From contig OX621234.1 of NCBI GenBank assembly GCA_951640165.1, forward strand, positions 28,338,549-28,402,548: a stretch of DNA of 64,000 nt, read 5' to 3'. The position numbers were made by a program, and so were the translations under genes. The notes beneath the pieces were generated by a model, which worked only from the letters and a program-made list of their open reading frames with translations, was not told the origin of the DNA and ran no database searches. This DNA comes from Pseudoips prasinana (lineage: Eukaryota; Arthropoda; Insecta; Lepidoptera; Nolidae). Below, piece by piece: positions 10,441 through 20,500 of this stretch (its first letter is position 1; every line of letters starts with the position of its first letter).

Positions 10441-10535
10441 CAAAATATGACAATAATTGTCAAGTAAGTAGGAAAAAATCAAGCATCTGCGAGCTATTCC
10501 GGCGTGCACTTTCAAAACCGCTAGAGGGACATATC

Positions 10536-10647
10536 CTACCAGTATTATAAATGCGAAAGTTTGTGAGTACATATAGATTATGGATGTATATTTTTACTCT
10601 TTTACGCTAAAACTACTTTAACGCGGGTGAAACCGCGGGGCATCTAG
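10536..10647 (+). mobile_element. Minimal Lep1-like Helitron (112 bp)
   Basis: Both ends are present: AGTATTATAAATGCGAAAGT at the 5' side, and CGCGGGTGAAACCGCGGGGC then ATCTAG|T at the 3' side. It is the shortest copy in the window with intact termini. Confidence 0.7.
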
Positions 10648-11037
10648 TATTTAAATAAATTAATGAGCTTTTTGGATTATAATATTTTAAAAATATAGAT
10701 ACAAATTAAAATTGTCAGTTTGTGATCGTAATGTTATATATCAAAATGCGTTTTACATTAATCCCACAATTTTACTGAAGCAATGTATACGTGGCCTGGA
10801 ATCCAGATAGGAAACGAATGTTTATTTTCGTTTAAAGACATTTATTTTCTATAAAAGAATTTACAGTAATTCACTAACTGAGAAATACAAAGTTAGTTAT
10901 AATATGTTTACATTACAAACATCCCCCATCTGGTGCAGACCAATCGGCCATATGAGCATCATAAGTTTGATAATTGTGTTGTTAATTTTTTTTTGTGAGG
11001 ATCTGAGGCCTACTGCGCTGTTACATCACTGATCGAC

Positions 11038-11155
11038 TGCCTCGTTGGTCTTGCGGTAGCGTGTTCTCAGAGAAGGTTCAAATGTCAGAGGCCTACTGGG
11101 CGGCTTGAACAACTCTGACACTAGGGTAACTACTGCCCATACGATAAGTAAGTAC
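11038..11155 (+). mobile_element. SINE: tRNA-like head joined directly to the AACTCTGACAC tail
   Basis: CTCGTTGGTCTTGCGGTAGC (A box) and GGTTCAAATGTC (B box) are followed at once by CTACTGGGCGGCTTGAACAA and the shared tail ending CGATAAGTAAGTAC. The longer body seen at 63300-63640 is absent. Confidence 0.7.
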
Positions 11156-11869
11156 AGATCCTAAATATTTCCTTATCTCCTAGATTTCTTCATCTTAAAA
11201 GGATCCTGCAAATATTACTTGAAATCTGAATTCTGCTATAAATCCTATCTGATTTCCAGGCGGCCTATCTCACATCTGTCATATTAACTCTAAGCGCAAT
11301 GCTAGTATAGTCTACAGACCCAGAAAAGTTATATGTACCTATACTAATATTATAAAGAGGCTTTGGTTGTATGAATGATTGTAACGAATTGGCACAAAAA
11401 GTACTGGATTTAAAAAATTCTTTTAACCATTTGAATGCTGCATTATCACTGATTGATATAGGCTATTTTGATTGCCAGAAAAAATAAGGTTCCCTGCTAA
11501 AACTCCAATAATGTTAACCAAGGTGTAAAGAATGCCTATAAAATATCTATCATCGCATGCGCTACGAAAACTATTGATCATAGAACAAAAAATGTTCCAC
11601 AATATTAAAGAACATATAAATATCTACATCTCATCTATCCCATCTAACTATTGTAGTTATGCCACTATAACGACTTTTTAACATTTTAAAATGTAATAGA
11701 AACTCCGACCAAAATTATACCAAGTTATTTATACCTTTGCCTTGATCATTACCAAAATAAATGATAAGGCTGTTGAAATGCCTATAAATAACTTTTTAGT
11801 TTTTAAAATCGGACATTCCATTCGAAAGATATTAAAATTGAAATAAATTAATTCGCTGTTTCGTCGTCG
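11156..11869. other. Mostly unrecognised, one Helitron start
   Basis: ACTAATATTATAAAGAGGC at 11342 is a Lep1-like 5' end without a matching 3' end. The rest is AT-rich without supported ORFs. Confidence 0.4.
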
Positions 11870-11965
11870 CCGTAACGCGCCGGAGCGCCGGGGCCGGAGT
11901 GCAGGAGAGGTGGAAACCCTGGTATAAAAAATGATGCGGCATTGTGAAGAGTGTACACTCAGCAT
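11870..11965 (+). promoter_or_regulatory. Core-promoter-like region
   Basis: A GC- and CpG-rich block (11870-11915, GCGCCGGAGCGCCGGGGCCG) is followed by TATAAAAA at 11923-11930 and an initiator-like TCAG at 11959-11962. The arrangement resembles an insect TATA promoter, although the TATA-to-initiator distance is a little long. The nearest ATG (12012) opens only a ten-codon frame. Confidence 0.4.
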
Positions 11966-12100
11966 TCATCCTTCCCAGTCAGAGTGTGTTTACCTCAGGG
12001 TGCTACTTCACTATGTACGAGGCCCAACATCGTTCCAGAACTTAAAAACAGTTGACGGAGTTACGTTATGAGATAATAAGATAAGATAGAGGTTTACGTT

Positions 12101-12534
12101 ATGCCAAAATGTTTAAAAAATAAATGTCCACCCGTCTTAAGCCAGGCCGGGCCGCTAATAATAAATATACTGTCTGAGTGTCATTCCAGGCCTTCCTTGA
12201 AGAAAATATACAAGGACATTGAGTTCCCAATTGAATCCTTATATCACAACTGGATCCAAGAATCCTGCTGGCTTAATATTCCTATAGACTGTAACCCAAT
12301 TGCCCAGCAGAAAACAAAAGAGCTGTCCTTGAGAGGCGAAAAGCCGAGAGTCGGTTGATTGTAGACAAATCAAAATTCACAAAAGCTGCTACCGAGTTGA
12401 AGGTTTGTAAGTTTTGGTGCAATGACTCTCTCAGATCTCAACTAGAATCACGCACATCCACTGCTTCAACTAATTATGAATTAAGGAAAGTCACAAAAAC
12501 TTTGAAGGACTGCAGACAGCATAACCTCCTCTAA
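12101..12534 (+). pseudogene. Unrecognised coding sequence with one frameshift
   Basis: ATG 12101 opens an 85-codon frame (CLKNKCPPVLSQAGP.., IYKDIEFPIESLYHNWIQES) that hits TGA at 12356-12358. Shifting frame near 12330, the sequence continues open as ERRKAESRLIVDKSKFTKAA..KFWCNDSLRSQLESR to TAA at 12532-12534. Composition is protein-like on both sides, so one decayed gene, retrocopy or transposon ORF is more likely than two. It lies 140 bp downstream of the promoter-like region. I do not recognise the family. Confidence 0.4.
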
Positions 12535-13018
12535 AAATTAGTGATGGTTGGACTGTTGGTTGATTATTACAACTTTCTTTAATTAAAATCCATTAAAGTA
12601 AAGTAAATAATAATAATAAATTAAAGAACAACGGGGAAATTGCGTCATATATGAGCATACAAAATAAAAAAAATATATATATAACATTTTTGAATGTTAG
12701 TCAAAATCTATGCAGAAATTAAGGAATACGTTTATTGATATTACGTGAATTAGTCAAATACCTATAATAATATACAATTAAATATAATATACCTTTTATT
12801 AGTAAATAGCTTACGTCGATTAAAATGAAAACAAATGTTTTTGTGCATTGAATGTAATCGGTGCAAGTGCCATCTAGTAAATTACGACGTTACGTAAAGT
12901 GTTACTAACTACTAACGCTATCTCTTATCGAGGGATTTATATAACCGCTTCATTACGGATCTCAATTATTATTCTAGCTAATATTGCACAATGAATACGA
13001 TCTCGAATAGTTTCACAA
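12535..13018. other. AT-rich DNA, nothing recognised
   Basis: The last 70 bases could be a 5'UTR for the exon candidate at 13019. Confidence 0.35.
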
Positions 13019-13125
13019 ATGAAAACTACAGATGGCGTTGGTATTAATGTGCCGAGTAGTAGGACAGTTTGGAATTCTAATTCGAATAACGCTACATCAG
13101 AAAGATCTCGGAAACTGGAATATAT
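13019..13125 (+). CDS. Possible first coding exon of an unknown gene
   Basis: ATG 13019 in context TCACAAATGA reads MKTTDGVGINVPSSRTVWNS and then an Asn/Ser/Arg-rich stretch. After 107 nt it meets a consensus donor (AT/GTAAGT, GT at 13126), leaving phase 2. The polar, low-complexity composition fits an N-terminus. No following exon was identified, so a chance ORF remains possible. Confidence 0.3.
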
Positions 13126-13239
13126 GTAAGTGAAATTGTGTTTCTTTACTATCTATTATTACCAATATATAGTATAGGCTGGCAGAAGATTTTGTTATAT
13201 TGAAGCATAAAATAAAATCCTTATAAAATCCAACTCGTA

Positions 13240-13560
13240 AGTCGGAAATACTCTTAGCTGTTGAGTCTCTTCATTTATTCCATAAAGTCTGCCAATCAGG
13301 TCTTCTATTATATGGCCCATCTGATGGTAAGCGGTTATCGTAGCCTACAACAGTCTGCCACTCTCCGATGAACACTGGTGAGTTTCACGCATCCCAAACC
13401 ATGTAGATACTTTACATAAGAATGATATCAGCTGGTGAGTATTTTGTAAGATGAAGGTGGTCCTCCAGTCGAACTGCATGAGGGTTTTATGGAGCGAACA
13501 AACCCTATGCTTCTATGTTGTAACCACTTTATGCTATAGATGATGATACTAAGTGTCATT
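13240..13560. repeat. Interspersed repeat, LINE-tail-like
   Basis: GCCCATCTGATGGTAAGCGG followed by TTATCGTAGCC is related to the GATCTGATGGTAAGTGATAC motif of the LINE tail at 18706-18800. The rest is diverged. Confidence 0.4.
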
Positions 13561-14581
13561 TAGCGTCACAAGAGTTTTGAACTAGGTACGGATGTAATTT
13601 ACGACCAAAAATTAATTTAAGAATTTGTTCTTAAATGAATCTTTGGTAGTAAAATTGGCAAATCCTTGGGATACTGAACTTCCCTCATATATTTAAAAAG
13701 GAATATCTCTATACCACTGAACTAATTCAAATGTCATTTTCATCTCTTCTATATCTCGCTACTAACTATAAAAAGTACAGAACATATAAAAAAATGAAAC
13801 TAATAAACTGTGTACTGCCATTCGTAAGAACTATTTTAGGAAGAAATACAACCATATTAAAATTAGTTTAGGAATGTAAAAAGGATTAGAAGGACGTTTG
13901 GGTCGGGTAATATTTTCTGCCTCGGTTAGTAAAACACAAGTATTACTTATATCTTATTTATTTGAATACTGTAACAAAACAACCATTACTAATGTATCTA
14001 AAATAGTTAGGCTGGTACTTCATACCAAAATATATAGGAATGATAATCCCTTGAATATTTTTAATGCTTGTAACAATATATATGTCCTTGTGCTAAACGA
14101 AATATTTTAACATGAAAATATGACGCGTTAGAAAAAATATGTTTCTTCTATACAGAATTGACGTGATTTTGTAGGTAATTTATATAATTCTTTGAAGGGA
14201 CGCATTAGGAATTTCACATTTTATGTGCAGTATATAATATGTATGTTATTTAGATAAAACTGATATCACTTATCTTATATATAAATCAACGGATTATTGT
14301 TTCTTAATTGTAAATTATATAACTCCAATTTAAAACGAAACAATAGTTAATGAACATAAAAAATAGGACTTTAGCGCGTGCACGAGTGCCTGTCTACATT
14401 AAATAAAAGTGCCTTCTAGAACATCACATAATAATACTTATAAAAATAATGATCATTTAGAAGTCAGTTGTCGTACTGACTATAAAAATGAAACACTTAG
14501 TTGTATACTACTAATATACAGGTTGTTTATATACTCGAGTAAATTATTCAAAGGCCCAGTGACAACTCATGTTTTCCATAC

Positions 14582-14583
<2 letters not shown>
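13561..14583. other. AT-rich DNA, nothing recognised
   Basis: Short ORFs here (13898-14110, 14409-14681) begin at non-ATG codons or run into the TA microsatellite. Confidence 0.4.

Positions 14584-14666
<83 letters not shown>
14584..14666. repeat. Long (TA)n microsatellite, about 41 units
   Basis: An uninterrupted TA run of about 83 bp. Confidence 0.97.
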
Positions 14667-14668
<2 letters not shown>

Positions 14669-14935
14669 ACTATATTACTGAAAGTCAGGATAATTACACC
14701 ATTCAAAACTCAAGAATGGCCGCGCCGATTTCAAGATCTGTGATTTTTTGGATTCGTCGCCTCAAAGAATAGCAGAATAACTATTAAAATATCGGAATTT
14801 AACTAAAAAATTAAAATACATTGACAAGACAGAATGTACTAGAAATAAAATTTGTATAACAATCCATCATCGCTGCCTGTCAGTACCTACCTATTGCAAA
14901 ATATTTCATTTGGTTTGTTTTTAAAAAATATATCG

Positions 14936-15271
14936 ATGTTACCGGTTGATTATTTGTTTCGTGCTAGTGTTGTTAATACGTATTATTGTGCATGTCTTCC
15001 TTGGCTTAAAAAAATACCGCGGCCAAGAAGATCTAATCATTCCAACGTAACTATTATTGAAATTAGGCTTAGTAACATTGCGAATCAATCAACAGAAAAG
15101 GACAACGAGAAGAACGCCGCGTTAGTATGGCCCGACTTTGTGCTGCTCAAACTAAAAGGGAAGGAGAGGCAACAGTTGGTAATGAGAAATCGTCGAGTTT
15201 ATCACACAGATCAACAACGAGATAATCTTAAACGCGCAAAACGAAATGCTTCAAGTGGTGATTGGAATTGA
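14936..15271 (+). CDS. Unrecognised basic ORF (111 aa from ATG)
   Basis: A frame open from 14852 has its first ATG at 14936 (ATATCGATGT). The C-terminal half is Arg/Lys/Asn/Gln-rich (KGKERQQLVMRNRRVYHTDQ and onward to RAKRNASSGDWN). Base composition is less AT-rich than the flanks. No domain is recognised and no splice partner was found. It could be an exon, a decayed element, or chance. Confidence 0.25.
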   Translation: MLPVDYLFRASVVNTYYCACLPWLKKIPRPRRSNHSNVTIIEIRLSNIANQSTEKDNEKNAALVWPDFVLLKLKGKERQQLVMRNRRVYHTDQQRDNLKRAKRNASSGDWN

Positions 15272-17157
15272 GCAGCGTTTCTATACGATTTCACAATTGA
15301 TTACAGCTCGCATCCTGTTATTCGTATTGGTTTGACATAAGTATTGAAGTTTGTTCTGGATTGTTTTGCATTAATGGTAAAGTGAAATTAATTAAGAGGC
15401 GTTTCAGTTTTCGTAAAGTGTGCATAAGTGTACACAAGTAGGTACAAAATTATTGCAAAAAAAGCTGATAAAGATTCGATTTGTTGACTTTGGTTCCGCC
15501 CCTAGCAGTAATTGAATGTTAAAAATATTACTTCGGTATTACGAATAGGTATAAAGAAAATGAGAGCTGTCACCGAGCCATTACACCATGTGATCAACTA
15601 CTGAGAGTTACTAAGTAAGAGCTTTGGGTAGTACTTTTCTATTTTCAAAAGGGTTTTTCCTATCATCCACTTCACTTCGTATACCAGATGTTACGAAAGT
15701 GAATGAATGGAATATAGATATTTTTTTTATTGACGATTTAGAAAACTCTTATGCCGGCTAACTCTACATGATTAGGAGATCACAGGTTTTCAGAAACTTC
15801 TCTTACTCAATAAGGAAACAGCCTGTGACTATCACACATTCATTTTATATTATAATATTTTTCAAAACATAGCCATTTGTTATATGAGACCACTCACTCG
15901 GTTAGTATCTAAATAAATATTCAGAATGAAAATAAAATTGTACGAGGAACATAGGTTTACTTTACTTTCTACATAAGAAATGGTATCTTTTGACATGTAC
16001 CTACCTAAAGATTAGAAAAGAAGCAGTAAACTTTTAATCTTACGTTCTACTGGTGGATAAGTATATTTCTCTGTATTTCCAATTTTGAGACAGGGAAGAA
16101 CCTTTGAGAACAAGATTTTGTGACAAAAAATAAAGATTTACTTAGAGCCAGTCTTTAAATTAAAGTGGGTATCTTTATATATTTTATTGAGATTAGTTTA
16201 TCAAACTTGTCGTCGGAAGTTCGGTACATTTTACCATTCTTGCTATAAAATATATTATATTAAACGTTGACAATAGATCTTAAAATTGTACCTATAGGTA
16301 CCTACTTACTTATAAATGCTTTTTTTCATTTCACATATTCCCACAAAAACTCGATATGAACATTGAATATTTATAAATACTACTTAAGCTGTTATAATAA
16401 TATAGGTTATTTTTGGTAATGGAAATGCCATAATTATTATCACGAACCACTTCTACTTTTTAATCCTCAAACTTGCAATCCATTTTAGGACCATTTGGTA
16501 ATTATTTATTACCTGGTCCAATATTTAGCTATCCACTACGTATTGTCCACATTTAATGTTTAAAGTCATATTTCCAATACCATAATGCCTTTTAGTTAAC
16601 CTAAAATTGTATCACATTTCCATAATGCACTAGACAAATTATTCTCACACATTTCTACTAAAAGTAGATTTATCTACATTTCGCTTACATACTATAATGG
16701 CTACAGAGTTCCGGGGCTAAATAAATGTCAGAAATAGGGATACACAACTTGCTTATTAGGAAAATAATTCATTCTCAACGCAAAACGTATACTAATTAGT
16801 ATGCAAATAAAAATAATCTCAATCTATTTCTGCAGGTATTTGAACTTGACCAACTCAATTTTGATAAAATATAACAGCTTTAATACACAACAGAACCAAT
16901 ACACAAATTAGAGTGGCACATACCACGAATATAAAAATACTAAAAGCGAAATAATATTACGATAATTCTAAGATCGGTATTTAAAAAAAATACAAACTAC
17001 AGAGTTATATATTACCCTTTTTTAAAAATAATTATTTTGCGTAATGTTAATTGGCAGGTAAACTCATGGATGTCAGTATACTTACTTATAAAACCGATCT
17101 TATCTTAAAATGAAATATATTGAGCCTTATTCTAATCAGATAGTCATGCATGTCAAT
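15272..17157. other. AT-rich intergenic DNA downstream of path
   Basis: It may include the path 3'UTR at its right end (minus-strand AATAAA hexamers near 17157 and 16505). No other gene is seen. Confidence 0.45.
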
Positions 17158-17572
17158 TTATTCCTTATTGTCAATAATATCCAAAATGCTAACGTAGGCC
17201 CCGGTGAAGAAGCCAAGAATTCCGAATGAAACTAAAAACATATTTTTCCAGAGTACCCATTTGAAGCGGCCTAAACCGTTGGGTCTGTCCCAGAAAGCTA
17301 CGGTTTCGATAACAGCCGGGAATATAAGGCCAAGGAACGATAGACAGACAGCGCCAACAAGGGAGATGAAAGGACCCAGGTTGGGGATAGCGATTGCCGT
17401 ACCTACGGTGGCGCAGATGATGAGGATCCTAATGACGTATTCAGCGAGACGTTTCTTGGCGCCGAACCAATGACGGACGTTCTTCCAGATAATTTCCATA
17501 GGCACGTAGAACTGAAGACTGTATGTGAAGAATATGGCCACAGCAATCATGAGTTTGACACACTGGCCCAAG
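17158..17572 (-). CDS. path: path last exon (residues 348-485), TM8-TM11, stop
   Basis: The acceptor is TTTCGTTTCAG (AG at 17574-17573). The first base completes a Val codon. The exon holds four hydrophobic helices with FYVPMEIIW and [11 protein letters not shown], and ends at TAA 17160-17158. An AATAAA hexamer overlaps the stop (plus strand 17157-17162), and others lie further down near 16505, so the length of the 3'UTR is unknown. Confidence 0.94.
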
Positions 17573-20500
17573 CTGAAACGAAAACAGTTATAGTTAGGAA
17601 CGGTTTAGTAATAATGTGATTGTAAGTATTACTGTTCTACGCCTATAGTTGGTACAGTAAAAACTATTTCTGGCCTTGAACTGTATTTACAACAGTACCT
17701 ACTATATTAATACACGAAGAAAATCAGAATATCATCGAAAAGTACGTCTATATATAGATACATAAAAACACATATCACATAGACGTACTTTTCTTTCATA
17801 GGTACCTACAGTAACTATTGCTGGCATTAAACTGTAGGTACAACAGTACCTACTGCATTTATAGACGAAAATCCTACTCAGACGATTAAAGAAAAATACG
17901 TCTTTATTTTAGCGGACCATGATATAGGTAATACTTACACTTCGCTTTCTGGGATATTCAAGGTGATACTACTCTTAGTGTCTTCACCGTACTTCAAGTA
18001 GCCGAAGAAGCCGACGAAAGCATAAAGTGAGACGACGAAGAACATCCCGAAGTTAAGGACACCTGGACATCCGATGAAGTGAGTAGGAGTCTTCATGTTG
18101 TTCTCTAAAGGCATCACAACACCGATGCCCTCTAGAGCGAAGATAGCAGTACCGAAGAACGTAGGCAAGTGTGAGATCTCAGCCATGTGGATACGGTCAG
18201 CCACATCTGGGACGTCTTGGAAGAGGTAATAGAAGGTTATGCCCATTCCGGTTCCGACGAGGAGATTAGCAATCATGGAGAATGGTGCTAGGTATTTGAG
18301 GTTCCTTATGAGATTCATGGAGATAAGCAGAGGCAGAAGTGCGGCCATGAAGTAGCGGACGTCGATATCCTCCCAGCCAGTGCCGGTGGCGTAGAAATCT
18401 ACCACTTGCTTTAAGTTTTTGGAGACGAATACTATGTAGACACAGCAGCAACCCAGCAAGTCAACCACTAAGAACCAGTTGATAATAGCTCTGAAACAAT
18501 TTAACGTTCTAAATTAGTATACTTATTGATGATCAACTTAACCTTAAGTATCTATTCGATAATTGTGATAGATTTTATAGAGTTTGATTAGTTCTTAATC
18601 TTTGAATTTATTTTCATAGTTAAATTGTCACACGAGACCGTTAGTGATCGGCCAGGTTAAGCAACTAGGCTCGCGGTCTGTCAATAGAGGGTTGATCACC
18701 AGAATGGTTTTTTTTTATAAAATAGGACGGCAAACGAGCATGTTGGTGATCTGATGGTAAGTGATACCGCACCCCATGGACACTCGCAATACCAAAGAAG
18801 CCGCAAGTGCGTTGCCGGCCTTTAAGTAAAAAATAAGCTCGTTTCTTGAAGGTTGCCATGTCATACCGGATTGGAAATACCTCCTCAGTTAATTGATTCC
18901 ACAGAGCAGTAGTGCACGGCAAAAAGTTTCGTGTGAAACGCACAGTTATAGATGACCTTTTATCCAGGTGATAAGTATGAAATTTAATTTCTGAACGTCT
19001 AAGTGCTTCGGAGGGCACATTAATCTGTCGGTCTCAGTTGTATTAATTTAACAACAATCGTTAGCATGTGGCTACTGGGCGGCTTGAACAACTCTGATAC
19101 TAGGGTAACCACAGACCATACGATAAGTAAGTAAGTAGTAATTGTGTCGCAGAAATGATTAATTTCTTAAAATGCTTTGTAGAATAATATGTTGTTCATA
19201 AAATGTTTTCTACGAGCATAGGTTATAAGCTCGACATTCCCTCAAGCTCGGTTTACGATAGCTTCGTTATTTAAAATAAGTACTTTTAAATAACTTCAGT
19301 ATTTTTCACTGGACAGTAAAAATATTTATGACTGTTCTTGGACTGGCTGACGGGCCCCCGGGGATACCCGCATAGACTACATTTAATATGACGGATGGAT
19401 ATAAGCGCCTGCCCAGCAGAGTTTAACAGTAACTTTTGTAGGATGAATCATTAGGAAGGATCCAATTACATATTCTTACATTGTTTCATCAAGATCGTTT
19501 CAACATACACACGCTTTACGTTCCCATTCATTAATATAAATTTTTAAAAGAGATTTGAGATCAATGTATTAGGTACATACTTAGCGAGACGTGAAAACTT
19601 GTGCATCGCTGGTGGTCCCGACAAGAAAGCAGCTTCGGCAGTTTCAGCGAATCCCAGGGATGGTTTTTGTATCCTCCTACAGAGTTCATGCGCAGTCTTA
19701 ACCAGCACGTGAACGCAGTACGTGCAGATGCCTCCAATCAGAAACGTAGCTGCGAGCCCGAAGAATAGACCCGCATGTCTGAAGGCCATGGGCATCGCCA
19801 ATATACCGCTGCCGAGGGAGCCCTTCAGCAAATGGATGAGGGTATCCATATCACTGTTAAACAAAATATTGGTTAAAGAAAAATAAAAAAAATGTGTCAA
19901 AATGTAAAAATATATAATGTAAAAATAAAAAAAAACATCTTTCAGTTATATTTTAAATAACTTCATTGTCCCAAAAACGTATGTACCTCAACAATGAATT
20001 TCACCAAGTGTCATCTAAAAGATTCTTAAAACAACAGAAATTTAGAGTTTGCTATTTAATTAAATTATTATTTAATATATGTGCATTAACGGATTAGTTA
20101 CTCTTAGATTTCTCATACAGATTATTTTGCCCGCAACTCATGAGCTTTATTAAATTTTCTTTTCTTTCACCCGTTTTGATGATTTCCTGCTTACTCTATT
20201 TTGATCCATCCTTATTAACTTATAATGGCAGACTTGGCGGGATAAGAATTAAATTGGGTATTATTTATTATTAACCTTTCTAGTAAATACGATAGTCATT
20301 ACAGCTACTTTCACTATTGCCGTTTAGCCTGAAGTTAAGGACACAAATGCAAATATTATACTTACGATGTAGGGTGAGCCAACTTCCTATGCTCGAATGG
20401 ATTGTAATCCTCATCTGCCTCAATATCCCGGCCAGGGATCTCCATAAGGGGCAGAGTGGAGCCCGCTTGTTGCTCCACTGGGATCTCATTTGGATCAACT

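Noticed and set aside
14409..14772. Two overlapping ORFs encoding Tyr-Ile repeats
   Set aside because: They are translations of the (TA)n microsatellite.
17204..17473. Plus-strand ORF opposite the last path exon
   Set aside because: Antisense shadow of a well-supported coding exon.
18266..18451. Minus-strand ORF in another frame of path exon 4
   Set aside because: Shadow frame; the spliced transporter frame explains the sequence.
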